A DNA stretch of 64,000 nucleotides from Paenibacillus sp. KS-LC4. GTDB taxonomy: Bacteria > Bacillota > Bacilli > Paenibacillales > Paenibacillaceae. Below the pieces are notes generated by a model. It ran no database searches. It was given only the letters and a program-made list of their open reading frames with translations, and had not been told where the DNA came from. The stretch lies in NCBI RefSeq assembly GCF_036894955.1, contig NZ_CP145905.1:689501-753500 (forward strand), read 5' to 3'. Shown piece by piece: positions 44,931 through 54,215 of the stretch. Every line of letters starts with the position of its first letter. Within the stretch, counting starts at the first letter, position 1. Made by a program: the position numbers and the translations under genes.

Positions 44931-46382
44931 ATGGCGAAGCTGATTCGAAATGGGATAATCGTAACTGCTGCGGATACGTATCAGGCGGATGTACTGATTG
45001 AAGGAGACACGATTAAGGCTATCGGGACGGAGCTGGAGGCTGCTGGCAGGGCTATCGGCGCGGAAATCATTGATGCGTCTGGAAAATATTTATTTCCCGG
45101 CGGCATAGATCCGCATACGCATCTGGATATGCCGTTCGGCGGAACCGTGACGGCGGATGATTTTGAGACGGGGACGATGGCTGCCGCATTTGGCGGAACG
45201 ACGACGATTATTGATTTTTGCCTGACGGATAAAGGAAAGCCGCTGGCCGATTCGATTCAGAGGTGGCATGCCAAATCAGCCGGCAAGTCGGTAATCGACT
45301 ACGGCTTCCATCTCATGATTGGCGAAATCAACGAGGCGGTACTGGCTGAGCTGCCGGACATCGTCCACACGGAGGGTATTACGTCGTTCAAGGTATTTAT
45401 GGCCTACAAAAATGTGTTCCAAGCCGATGATGGCACGCTCTATCGTACGATGCTGACCGCAAGCGAGCTGGGAGCGATGGTAATGGTTCATGCCGAGAAC
45501 GGCGATGTCATCGACTATCTCATTGCCAAGGCATTGGCGGAGGGACATACGGAGCCGATTTATCATGCGCTGACCCGCCCATCAATGCTGGAGGGAGAGG
45601 CGACGGGAAGAGCAGCGAAGCTTGCGGGCTTGACTGGGGCGAGGCTGTACGTCGTGCATGTCACCTGCGAGGAGGCGGTAAAAGCTATTGCTGAGGCGAG
45701 GGAGCAGGGCTTTGACGTCTGGGGAGAAACCTGTCCGCAATATTTGCTGCTTGATCAATCGTATTTGGCGCTGCCGGAGTTCGAGGGAGCGAAGTACGTA
45801 TGGTCGCCGCCGCTGCGCGAGGCTCGGCATCAGGATGTCTTATGGAATGCGCTGCGTACGGGCGGGCTGCAAACGATTGGCTCGGACCAATGCTCCTTTA
45901 ATTTCAGCGGACAAAAAGAGCTCGGACGCGATGATTTCAGCAAAATTCCGAATGGTGGCCCCGTCATCGAAGACCGCTTCTCGCTGCTTTATTCCGAAGG
46001 CGTGGCGAAAGGGCGATTAACGCTGAATCAGTTTGTCGATCTCGTTTCGACGCGCAGTGCGAAGCTGTTCGGGCTGTTTCCACGCAAGGGCACAATTGCG
46101 GTAGGGAGCGATGCCGACATCGTGATTTTTGATCCTGCCGTCCAGAGGGTGATTTCGGAAGCGACGCATCATATGAATGTGGACTATAATCCGTTTGAGG
46201 GAATGGCTGTAGCCGGAGCTCCGGTCAGTGTGCTGTCGCGCGGCGAGTTCGTCATTCGCGATCAGGCCTTTGTCGGAAGAGCAGGCGCCGGACAATATGT
46301 GAAGCGCGCACCTTACAAACAGCCCTTGCAGGGGGAGCTGCCAGCCGCACCTGATATAGAAGTCAGCACAAGCAGCAAATAG
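44931..46382 (+). CDS. hydA: Dihydropyrimidinase
   Basis: This 483-residue cyclic amidohydrolase has the metal-binding GGIDPHTHLDMPFGG, the carboxylated-lysine region TSFKVFMAYKN, MVHAENGD, YVVHVTCEEA and GSDQCSF. It opens dihydrouracil to N-carbamoyl-beta-alanine. The start lies 3 bases after the preA stop, so it is in the same operon. Its length and motifs match D-hydantoinase/dihydropyrimidinase proteins. Confidence 0.94.
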   Translation: MAKLIRNGIIVTAADTYQADVLIEGDTIKAIGTELEAAGRAIGAEIIDASGKYLFPGGIDPHTHLDMPFGGTVTADDFETGTMAAAFGGTTTIIDFCLTDKGKPLADSIQRWHAKSAGKSVIDYGFHLMIGEINEAVLAELPDIVHTEGITSFKVFMAYKNVFQADDGTLYRTMLTASELGAMVMVHAENGDVIDYLIAKALAEGHTEPIYHALTRPSMLEGEATGRAAKLAGLTGARLYVVHVTCEEAVKAIAEAREQGFDVWGETCPQYLLLDQSYLALPEFEGAKYVWSPPLREARHQDVLWNALRTGGLQTIGSDQCSFNFSGQKELGRDDFSKIPNGGPVIEDRFSLLYSEGVAKGRLTLNQFVDLVSTRSAKLFGLFPRKGTIAVGSDADIVIFDPAVQRVISEATHHMNVDYNPFEGMAVAGAPVSVLSRGEFVIRDQAFVGRAGAGQYVKRAPYKQPLQGELPAAPDIEVSTSSK

Positions 46383-46412
46383 ACGATTCAACAATAGCGA
46401 GGAGGGAGCCGA

Positions 46413-46682
46413 GTGTCGGACTATCAGCAGGTTTTGGAGGAGATGGCGAAGCTGGACGGCTACATGGCTAGGCAGTTTGAATTTATCCACATTGAGGAGA
46501 ATTTGAGCGGAGCGACGGTCATGCTCCAGCACCCGGGCGGCGAAGCCGCAACCGTGCAACTGCTTACTGCCGATGCGCGCAAGCATTTAACCAACTTGCT
46601 AATCAAGCAGCTGGCACAGGCTAGGGCATCGACCGCTGCATCCCCTTCCAGCTCTAGCTCTAGCGCTGCGCCATCTGCATAA
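46413..46682 (+). CDS. Small hypothetical protein at the end of the pyrimidine operon
   Basis: This 89-residue protein has a GTG start 5 bases after GAGGGAG, 30 bases past the dihydropyrimidinase stop. The first 65 residues look folded (VLEEMAKLDGYMARQFEFI, then SGATVMLQHPGGEAATVQLL), and the tail is a Ser/Ala-rich run. I do not recognise the family. Its position suggests it is co-transcribed with the pathway, but no function can be read. Confidence 0.6.
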   Translation: MSDYQQVLEEMAKLDGYMARQFEFIHIEENLSGATVMLQHPGGEAATVQLLTADARKHLTNLLIKQLAQARASTAASPSSSSSSAAPSA

Positions 46683-46705
46683 ACGTTGCCATCCGCTGCC
46701 TCCCT

Positions 46706-48007
46706 TTAGCGGATGACTCCACGCGTATATTCATAGGCGTTCACCGCAAGCTCAATGGCGAGCCGCTTATCAGCGTGCATAAAGTCTTCGCCCAGCAGCG
46801 CAATAATTTTATCCAGGCGATGATATAGCGTCTGCCGGGCGATGAACAGCTCGCGGGCTGTATCCTGCTTTGAGCCGGAATGAATGAAATAGGTTTTCAG
46901 CGTGAGCAGCAGCTGGCCGTGTTTTTCCTTATCATAGGAGGCAAGCGGCTCAATGTAATCACGGATCAGCTCCTCCAGCATCCCGCTTTTTTTCAGCGCG
47001 GAAATGATTTTGTATGTGTGCAGCTCGTCGAAAAAAGGGGCTGGCAACGGCCCGGCATCCAGCTGAATCGCTATCGTCTCCTTCGCGGTTGCATAGCTTT
47101 CCGCCGCTTGGTCAGGGCACATCATTGACTTTCCGATGCCCCAAAGGCCTGAAAATATTGCCGGCTCATGCTTCATATCTGTATGGCGCAGCTGCTCCAC
47201 CGCTTGCAGCAGGCGCTCCTTCCACTTAAGCTGTTCCAGCTGATCCAGCAAAATGAATACAAGTTGCCCTTGCAGCAGCAGCGTGAGCAAAAGAAAGCCC
47301 TCTCTCTCAAAAATCACCCTCGCCAACCGATTGCGTTGCAGCATCAGCACTGCAAAATCCTTCGTTTCCATTTGCGCGGCTTCCAATTGAAACACGCATA
47401 CAGCTCCGCTGCCGAGCTTGGCAGACGGTTTAATATAGCGAATATAATAGCTGATTTCGGTTAAGTCGTGTTTTCCAGCTAGCCAGTCAGCGAGCCATAG
47501 ATCATCTTGATAACGGCGCTTTTCCTCGAAATATTGGGTCCGCAGCTGTCCGAGCTGCGTAGATAATGCTTCCAGCTCTGATACCGTTTTATGATGCTGA
47601 GTAATGAAGTGGGTATGCAGATCCTGGGTGATGTCGATGTAGCGAACTTGCTCGTGGAAGAGGAGAATGGGGAAATGCTCGTTTTTTGCCAGCTCGAGCA
47701 TTCGTTTCGGTGGTCTAGCTGTATAAGTGACCAGCTCAATACATAGCCCGGAAGCGCCTGAATGAAGCAGCTGCTGTAGAAAGATCAGACTGCGCTCTTC
47801 ATCCTCCTGCCAACCGATGCCTGTCGTCAATATAAGCTCGCCGCCGCTTAAAAGCTGACCAGCTTGAATGACCTCCATAATATGAACCCATCTGACCGTA
47901 CGATTCAAGGCTTCTTCACTTGCGAGCACCTCAGCCTTTTGGAACGGGGGCCGTTGTAAAATATCGCGGATCGTCAGCTGTAGCAGCGTTTGTACGATAG
48001 CGTCCAC
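46706..48007 (-). CDS. PucR-family transcriptional regulator
   Basis: This 433-residue regulator has an N-terminal PucR sensor domain (LTIRDILQRPPFQKAEVL, then RWVHIMEVIQAG and GGELILTTGIGW) and a C-terminal PucR HTH (DTARELFIARQTLYHRLDKI). PucR proteins commonly activate purine or pyrimidine degradation genes in response to pathway intermediates. It lies convergent to the pyrimidine operon, the obvious target, 24 bases from its last gene. The GTG at 48007 is fused to the AGGAGG site, so the true start may lie a few codons in. Confidence 0.9.
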   Translation of the reverse strand: MDAIVQTLLQLTIRDILQRPPFQKAEVLASEEALNRTVRWVHIMEVIQAGQLLSGGELILTTGIGWQEDEERSLIFLQQLLHSGASGLCIELVTYTARPPKRMLELAKNEHFPILLFHEQVRYIDITQDLHTHFITQHHKTVSELEALSTQLGQLRTQYFEEKRRYQDDLWLADWLAGKHDLTEISYYIRYIKPSAKLGSGAVCVFQLEAAQMETKDFAVLMLQRNRLARVIFEREGFLLLTLLLQGQLVFILLDQLEQLKWKERLLQAVEQLRHTDMKHEPAIFSGLWGIGKSMMCPDQAAESYATAKETIAIQLDAGPLPAPFFDELHTYKIISALKKSGMLEELIRDYIEPLASYDKEKHGQLLLTLKTYFIHSGSKQDTARELFIARQTLYHRLDKIIALLGEDFMHADKRLAIELAVNAYEYTRGVIR

Positions 48008-48095
48008 CTCCTCATGTGAAGATAGTTGACACTATTATACAGGATAGAGGCTCGAAAATAAAAGCGGTCTGTGAGCTCCAAAATGCTCCAGGTCA

Positions 48096-48142
48096 TCAAA
48101 AAAACCAGCATGACCGCTAAATCGGTCATACTGGTTTTTTGA
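48096..48142 (-). terminator. Terminator of the 959-residue SLH gene
   Basis: On the minus strand AAAAAACCAGTATGACCG pairs with CGGTCATGCTGGTTTTTTT, giving a long stem with a T run, 63 bases past the stop. Confidence 0.9.
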
Positions 48143-48204
48143 TGGTTCATTCAGCGGCTGCCTGAATTTTGGGCGCTACCGCTGCTTTATTTTGTTGCAG
48201 CCTA

Positions 48205-51084
48205 TTAAGGTGCAGCTTGTGGATCAGGCTGTTGCTCTGGTTGCTGCTCAGGCTGAGGCTCTTGCTCGGGTTGTGGCTCCTGCTCTTCTTCTTGCTCTGG
48301 TTCTTCAGAAGGTCTTTGATTGTTATCTACAAAGCTCAGACCTCCTGCAGGACTCGTATTCGAGAAGGTGTTAACATCCGTGAATGTCACTTGACCCTCC
48401 GTAATCGTCATCGTGAATACAGTCCAATAGAGCTCATTGCCTCTATCGGTTGGTACTTCGTACACTTTAATTGGTGTAGGGGAAGAACCACGGTACACTT
48501 CAACTTTTGCACCAGATGCCGAAATCGTGCTTGCTCCAGAGAAGTGATGCACATAGAAAGTATACGTGCCGTTTGTGTCTTTACGGATCGTTGTGGTTTC
48601 AGGTCCATACGAGGTTACATCATCCAAGTCTAGATCAACCATTTTTATATTGTTATAATAATAAATTTTACTCCCATACCAAGTGTGAAAGATTCCGCCC
48701 TGTGCAGCCGGTCCGATCAGATGTGAATCCAGATCAGCAGGGTCCTTGCCCCATGTCAACACGATGCGCGTTTCATTTTCGGATGGGATGCCGATTGCAG
48801 TTTGGTTTTCATTCTGGTTATTTACATTGACAGCTGATACTGCGGTCATATAGGTCGTTACATATGATGTGCCTACGCCGCCGAGCTCACCTGTGTAAAT
48901 GCCAGGAGCTAAATAAATGTAATATTTTCCGTTAGCATCGGTTACAGCTGTACCAACAACAGGGCCGCTTGTAGCGCCGAGTCCTTTGCGGAACTCAATC
49001 GTCAGGTTAGCTACAGGATTGCGGGCAACATCAATAATTTGACCGCCAAAGCCTGTCAGTTTAACTGCGCCGCCTTGGCTTCCTGCGAACTTGGTTTTGG
49101 TTTCATTTGCTTCAATATGAACGTACAATGTAGAGCCATAGCTTTGAACCGGATTAAAGGTAATTTTGCCGTCCGCATATTGCAAGCCGCTCAGCGCATA
49201 TGCTGCACCGTTCAGCGTTGCGGAAATGGCGAAATCAGACAGGCTCACATCATCTACTTGCTGATCAAAAGCAACATCAACTGCGCCGTTCGTCACTTGT
49301 ACCGCCGAAATCGTCGGGTACCCTTGCTCATAAACGGCTACCGTTACAGGAACCTGTACATTATACAAGCCATAGGTAGCTGTAATGAAGGTTGTACCTT
49401 CTCCAACTGCTTTAACCTTACCGTACACGACTTCGGCTACGGATGCATCTGAGCTGGTCCAGCTTGAATGTGTCGTAATATCTTTAGCGTTAGCTGTGTT
49501 TTTCACGCCTGTCGCTACGATTTGACGAGTTGCTCCAATTGCTGAAAGCTCAAAGCCTTGTGCAGGCTCCGCAATGATGCTGGAAACGGCAGGATCGGCT
49601 TGCAGGTTTGGCTGGCTTGGCAGCGAGCTGAAGTCCACGCCATCTGCATTGACGACCGCGTCAGTAATCGCACCTTGTCCAAGGAAGGAAACGACCGCAT
49701 CAAGAACGGCATTTGCAACATTTGAGCCTTGTTCCAGGTGGAAAATAGTATTCAGTGCGCTTGCGAATACATCCAGTTGACCGATGGAGCCGTTCTCGCC
49801 AAGCGTGATCGCCGCTTGCTCGGCATAGACGGAAACCGAATTAAATACGCCGTTTAACGCAACCTGAGCATTATGTGGAACGCTGCGTGAGATGTTGATG
49901 TTTCCAACCTGTCCAACCCCTGGCTGTGTTTCAAGAATAGCGCCGGAGCTAATGGTAACCTGCTGGACATCCGTTCCGCTCTCCAATACAAGACGAATGC
50001 TTCCGTCTTGCTTATTTACAATGACAGTTGCCAGTGTGGAGTTTTGTACATGAATACTGTTGGGGCCGCCGCCATTAATGGTCGTCGATCCGCTAACGGT
50101 AACGTTCTCGAGCGTTACATCGCCATTGCCGATGCTGCTTTCCAAGAACAGATTACCCGTAATCGTTGTGTTTTTAAGCGTTACATCGGCAGCATAGATG
50201 CGCACATCGCCTGTGACTGCACCGAGCGCGTGCTCACCTGCGGTATTAATGGAAGTGCTCGTCGAACCACCGTTATTTCCGCCATTGCTCCCGCCGCTAT
50301 TTCCACCACTACCACCGCTGCTGCTGTCTGATGACTTCGGCGGGTTTGTTGGAGTTGGTGTAGCAGACGGCGCTGGTGTAGCAGCTGCACCAAGCGAAGC
50401 GGCAGCTAGATCGTAGGTTGTCTTATTGAAGACGAACTCATAGGCTAGACGAGCCAAAGCTTGTCGATCAGCTACGCCTGCAGGGTTGAAGCGAGTTGTA
50501 CCGTCTGCGTTAGCTACGCCTTTAATGAAGCCGATTTGATAGGCGAAGGAAACATAGCTTTTCGCCCATGTGGATACAGTGGAGAGGTCCGAAAGCTTCT
50601 CATCCAGCGGTACCGCTTGAGCAGCCTGCTCCAAGCCAAATGCACGAATAAAAAATACAGCCAGCTCTTCGCGTGTAACGGTTTTGTTCGGAGCGAACTG
50701 GTCGGCGGAAATACCTTGCGTAATGCCGGATTTCACCAGTGCGCCAACATAGCCGCTATACCAGCTGCTGCTGTCCACATCCTTGAAGGGTGCTGCGCTT
50801 GCGGCATCCTGCTCTTTACCTAGAGCAAGCACAAGCACTTTAGCTAGCTCCGCGCGTGTAATGGAGTTTGAAGGCTTAAAGCTGCCATCGCCATAACCGC
50901 CGAGTATACCTTTTTCTACTAGAGCGCTTACTTCATCCTTGGCATAAGATTTCTCAATGTCTGTAAACGACACGGAGGAGGCTGCCTCTGCCCCAAATGC
51001 GATGTAGTTCGTGGAAAAAATCGATAAGACCATTGCAAAAACAAGTGCGACAGAAATGCGTTTGCTTGCCTTGTTGCCAATCAT
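48205..51084 (-). CDS. SLH surface protein with beta-helix, Ig-like and YfaP/DUF2135-like domains
   Basis: The protein has 959 residues. A signal peptide (ending AFGAEA) is followed by three SLH domains (38-240: SITRAELAKVLVLALG, KTVTREELAVFFIRAFG and a third with ADRQALARLAYEFVF). A Gly/Ser/Asn linker and a beta-helix-like region (about 290-500, with VTLKNTTITGNLFLESSIG) come next. A BIG2-like domain follows (SSDASVAEVVYGKVKAVGEG), then a CnaB-like segment with TDANGKYYIYLAPG. A YfaP/DUF2135-like domain has LTWGKDPADLDSHLIGP and SYGPETTTI. A Pro/Glu/Gln tail ends the protein. SLH plus beta-helix matches the giant protein at 21148. Ribosome site GGGAGAG precedes the start by 6 bases. The function is probably structural or adhesive. 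Confidence 0.9.
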   Translation of the reverse strand: MIGNKASKRISVALVFAMVLSIFSTNYIAFGAEAASSVSFTDIEKSYAKDEVSALVEKGILGGYGDGSFKPSNSITRAELAKVLVLALGKEQDAASAAPFKDVDSSSWYSGYVGALVKSGITQGISADQFAPNKTVTREELAVFFIRAFGLEQAAQAVPLDEKLSDLSTVSTWAKSYVSFAYQIGFIKGVANADGTTRFNPAGVADRQALARLAYEFVFNKTTYDLAAASLGAAATPAPSATPTPTNPPKSSDSSSGGSGGNSGGSNGGNNGGSTSTSINTAGEHALGAVTGDVRIYAADVTLKNTTITGNLFLESSIGNGDVTLENVTVSGSTTINGGGPNSIHVQNSTLATVIVNKQDGSIRLVLESGTDVQQVTISSGAILETQPGVGQVGNINISRSVPHNAQVALNGVFNSVSVYAEQAAITLGENGSIGQLDVFASALNTIFHLEQGSNVANAVLDAVVSFLGQGAITDAVVNADGVDFSSLPSQPNLQADPAVSSIIAEPAQGFELSAIGATRQIVATGVKNTANAKDITTHSSWTSSDASVAEVVYGKVKAVGEGTTFITATYGLYNVQVPVTVAVYEQGYPTISAVQVTNGAVDVAFDQQVDDVSLSDFAISATLNGAAYALSGLQYADGKITFNPVQSYGSTLYVHIEANETKTKFAGSQGGAVKLTGFGGQIIDVARNPVANLTIEFRKGLGATSGPVVGTAVTDANGKYYIYLAPGIYTGELGGVGTSYVTTYMTAVSAVNVNNQNENQTAIGIPSENETRIVLTWGKDPADLDSHLIGPAAQGGIFHTWYGSKIYYYNNIKMVDLDLDDVTSYGPETTTIRKDTNGTYTFYVHHFSGASTISASGAKVEVYRGSSPTPIKVYEVPTDRGNELYWTVFTMTITEGQVTFTDVNTFSNTSPAGGLSFVDNNQRPSEEPEQEEEQEPQPEQEPQPEQQPEQQPDPQAAP

Positions 51085-51403
51085 TATAACTCTCTCCCTT
51101 ATCTATTCTCTGTTTGTAAAACAATTGCATATTGTGCATTGGACCTAAAATACTGAGACGATGTGCTTACTCTAGAAGATGATAGAAATAGGTCTTTTTG
51201 CTCAATAGTATAATACTACCATGGAAAATTATGTGGAGGGAAGATGTTTTATTGAATTTTTCAAAATATTTTGTTGAATAAAGTTGAAAAAAACAGAAAA
51301 AACGTATGTATACGTAGGGATTCGAGCAATAATTTATTTTGGGTAACTGTTGTAAATTTAAAAAACGTCAAGGCCATCTTTACATTCCTCAATCAATTCT
51401 CTA
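51085..51403. other. AT-rich intergenic region upstream of the SLH gene
   Basis: These 319 bases hold no gene that I trust. The region is very A/T-rich and lies upstream of the minus-strand SLH gene, so it should contain that gene's promoter and a long leader. No clear -35/-10 pair or riboswitch was recognised. A short plus-strand frame at 51271 is AT-driven noise. Confidence 0.5.
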
Positions 51404-51952
51404 TTAATCTAGTTGCGTGGAAGCATTGCTTGCAGCAGAAGCCTCGACCAATGCTCGCAGCGTCAACAGAACATGCTCCAGCAGGCTCGGAATATCCTCC
51501 ATTTGCTCCTCGTTGATTTTGCGCTTGAATGTCAGCTTAATCTCATTTTGATGCACCGTCTGCCCCTCTGTATAGATAAAGCTGAGCGTCTGCACAGGAA
51601 TGGGGTTTTCGGGCCAAATTCGCTGGAATACCGCCTCAATTTGCGGACATTGCTGCTCGAAATTCGTCATTTTCATATGAAAAAGCAAGCTCAGCTCGCA
51701 GCCGGGTGCTTCTCCCGTCAGCTCCAATAGCTCGGCGGCGAGCTCCTTCAAGGAGGCTTTGAGCCGCAGCTCAGCAGTTACCGCTTCCTGCCCGGTCAAG
51801 TGAAAGGAAAGGCTGAAGGCTCGTCCCATCACGGACATTTCCATCGTGTCCTTGCGGCCAGTTATCTGGATCGTTTCGTCGAGCGTATCCAGATCGTACA
51901 GCTGATTTTCAAAAGCAACCTTTAAATTATCGAATACGGTTGGATCAAACAT
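51404..51952 (-). CDS. Conserved-looking hypothetical protein
   Basis: This 182-residue cytoplasmic protein is without signal peptide or membrane segment. It is acidic, with alternating strands and helices (DETIQITGRKDTMEMSVMG, LSFIYTEGQTVHQNEIKLTF) and a long C-terminal helix (PSLLEHVLLTLRALVEA). GAGGG lies 6 bases before the ATG, and codon use matches neighbouring genes, so it is probably real. I do not recognise the family. It is divergent from a GNAT gene. Confidence 0.7.
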   Translation of the reverse strand: MFDPTVFDNLKVAFENQLYDLDTLDETIQITGRKDTMEMSVMGRAFSLSFHLTGQEAVTAELRLKASLKELAAELLELTGEAPGCELSLLFHMKMTNFEQQCPQIEAVFQRIWPENPIPVQTLSFIYTEGQTVHQNEIKLTFKRKINEEQMEDIPSLLEHVLLTLRALVEASAASNASTQLD

Positions 51953-52108
51953 TTTTATCCCTCGCAGTGGTCATATTTTAAATGTCAAAGCACATATTGA
52001 AGCGTTTCAATAGAGCTGTGTTTATTATACAACGGATTTCTGGCGGAGGTGGGAGGGAGCGGTTATACTATTTTTAACATTAGAGATTTAAATCGGTGGA
52101 GGTGCCGT

Positions 52109-52543
52109 ATGGAGCTGAATTTCAAATCATATGTGGTGAGTGATGATAAGCAGCGTATTCAGGTGCAGGTGGTTGTGGATTATTTGGCAACCAGCTATTG
52201 GGCGAGCAAGCGGCCTGCTGCGAAAATTATGAAATCAATTGAAAATTCCATTTGCTATGGCGTATACGAGCTAGTGAATAACCAAGAAAAAATGATTGCT
52301 TTTGCCAGAATCATTACGGATGGAGCGACGACCTACTATTTATGTGATGTGTTTGTGCTGGAGGCTTACCGTGGTCAGGGCATTTCCAAAAAACTAATGG
52401 AAACGATAACGAATGCTCCAGAGTTCGAAGGGATGACAGGGCTGCTCGGCACGAAGGACGCGCACGGTCTGTATGAGCAATATGGCTTTGAACGGGATCA
52501 GGCACGGTTTATGCGCAGACCAGTGCAAATTAATAGAGTTTGA
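52109..52543 (+). CDS. GNAT-family N-acetyltransferase
   Basis: This 144-residue acetyltransferase has the acetyl-CoA motif VFVLEAYRGQGISKKLMET, followed by LLGTKDAHGLYEQYGF, the usual motif B. This pattern is common in single-domain GNAT proteins of Bacillales with unknown substrates. ATG 52109 is chosen because GGAGGTG lies 5 bases upstream; the longer frame from 52049 has no ribosome site. A terminator follows. Confidence 0.88.
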   Translation: MELNFKSYVVSDDKQRIQVQVVVDYLATSYWASKRPAAKIMKSIENSICYGVYELVNNQEKMIAFARIITDGATTYYLCDVFVLEAYRGQGISKKLMETITNAPEFEGMTGLLGTKDAHGLYEQYGFERDQARFMRRPVQINRV

Positions 52544-52556
52544 AGGTATAACAGTA

Positions 52557-52602
52557 AAACCCACCGCTAGCCTTTATCCGGCTGTTGGTGGGTTTGCTTT
52601 TT
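52557..52602. terminator. Bidirectional terminator between the GNAT and fucosidase genes
   Basis: AAACCCACC and GGTGGGTTT form the outer stem and AGCC/GGCT the inner stem, followed by T on the plus strand. Confidence 0.85.
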
Positions 52603-52628
52603 TTAGATGTAGGGGTACCTAGATCCGA

Positions 52629-54089
52629 TTAGTCCACAGTAATCTTCAACACGACCGGATAAGGACTGCGAACCGAGTTCGTCTTCACGACGAGCGCTTC
52701 TGCTGTGCGTTCCCAGACAGGCTGCTCCTCGAAGCCGAGCACTTCGATCTGTTGAATAATGCCTTGGAAATCGTGAGATTTCTCCTTCAAAGACGTAATT
52801 TTCACCTCGCCGTCCTCTGGATAGACGAGCACGGTCGCATACAGGCAGCTTCCCTTCACCGTAAAGCGGATGTCCTGCGGCGTGAAGATTTTGCTTTTGC
52901 CGTCCGTGAACTGCCCTTCCTCTACCTTCGTTGGCCCCTCGCCATAAGTACGCCAGTAGCTTGTACCGTAGATCGCTTCGCCATTTGTCTCAAGCCAGCC
53001 CCCAATGGCAAGCAAAATGTCCCGATCCTCCTGAGGAATCGTGCCATCGGCCTTCGGCCCAACATTGAGCAGCAGATTGCCGTTTTTGCTTACGATATCG
53101 ACCAAATCTTGAATGAGCTCCAGCGGCGATTTATAATCATTGTTAGGCGTATAGCTCCATGAGTTACGGGCTACAGCGGTATCCGTCTGCCAGTAATAAG
53201 GCTTCAACTCGGCAAATTGTCCGCGTTCTACATCGGGAACGGCGCTGCCCAGCATGAAAGCATCATGCTTATAATTGATAATGCCTTGAAAGCCGAGCTC
53301 TGCGGATTTATTGTAATAATACGCCGCGAGCTTTTTCAAATACGGCTTGAATGAGGCGTGCTGAATCCACCAGTCAAAATATAAAATTTTTGGCTCGTAA
53401 TTATCAATGAGCTCGCAGCAGCGAATGAGCCAATCCTCCATATATTCATCCGTCGGAGGGGATTCATATTGATTGAAATGATCCTCTGGCTCCGGCATGG
53501 ATGGCCAGTAAAAGTCGCCGCATACAAGCGGTTCGTGAACGTCGGATTCAAACTTCTTGCCATGCGACATGAAGAACCAATGCTCCGCACGGTGGGATGA
53601 GACGGTAAAGGTCAAATTCCGTTGCTCAAAGGCGATTTTCATTTCCTGCAACAAATCCCGTTTAGGCCCCATTTCGTAGGCATTGAAGCGGGAGATGGCG
53701 CTTTTGTACATTTGAAAGCCGTCATGATGCTCCGCAACGGGCATTACATATTTCGCTCCCGAGCGCTGGAACAGGTCAGCCCATTCCTCGGCATTAAATT
53801 TCTCAGCCTGAAACATCGGGATAAAATCCTTATAGCCAAAGCTTTTATGCTCGCCATAGGTGGCAATATGATGCTCGTATTCCTTGCTGCCCTGAATGTA
53901 CATATTACGCGAGTACCATTCGCTGCTGAAGGCTGGAACGGAATACAAGCCCCAGTGAATAAAAATGCCGAATTTAGCTTGCTTATACCAAGCCGGTATT
54001 TCAAAATCGCTGAGCGATTCCCAATCGTCACGATACGGCCCTTGCGCAATCGTTGCGGTTATTTGCTTCAAATAATCTTGTTTATTCAT
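52629..54089 (-). CDS. Alpha-L-fucosidase, GH29 family
   Basis: This 486-residue cytoplasmic glycosidase has no signal peptide. The family motifs are ordered as expected: WYKQAKFGIFIHWGLYSVP, EWYSRNMY, YVMPVAEHHDGFQMY with the substrate-binding His pair, ILYFDWWIQ containing the likely nucleophile Asp, and NGNLLLNVGPKADG near the end of the barrel. A C-terminal beta domain follows. It removes terminal alpha-L-fucose from small oligosaccharides, presumably after uptake. It is divergent from an AraC regulator 126 bases away, which probably controls it. No sugar transporter is adjacent. Confidence 0.93.
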   Translation of the reverse strand: MNKQDYLKQITATIAQGPYRDDWESLSDFEIPAWYKQAKFGIFIHWGLYSVPAFSSEWYSRNMYIQGSKEYEHHIATYGEHKSFGYKDFIPMFQAEKFNAEEWADLFQRSGAKYVMPVAEHHDGFQMYKSAISRFNAYEMGPKRDLLQEMKIAFEQRNLTFTVSSHRAEHWFFMSHGKKFESDVHEPLVCGDFYWPSMPEPEDHFNQYESPPTDEYMEDWLIRCCELIDNYEPKILYFDWWIQHASFKPYLKKLAAYYYNKSAELGFQGIINYKHDAFMLGSAVPDVERGQFAELKPYYWQTDTAVARNSWSYTPNNDYKSPLELIQDLVDIVSKNGNLLLNVGPKADGTIPQEDRDILLAIGGWLETNGEAIYGTSYWRTYGEGPTKVEEGQFTDGKSKIFTPQDIRFTVKGSCLYATVLVYPEDGEVKITSLKEKSHDFQGIIQQIEVLGFEEQPVWERTAEALVVKTNSVRSPYPVVLKITVD

Positions 54090-54215
54090 GGTTATGTTAA
54101 CCGTCCTTTCTGAATGGAAAGCTATAGGGCTATTCTAGCAAGCGCCAGCAGAATTAAGAATGTGGGACACTAACTTTTATTTGTATAAAATTAACCACGG
54201 AAGCAGGTTTGCCTC

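Noticed and set aside
51271..51516. 81-codon plus-strand frame upstream of the SLH gene
   Set aside because: AT-driven frame that runs into the antisense of the hypothetical gene at 51404; it has no ribosome site.
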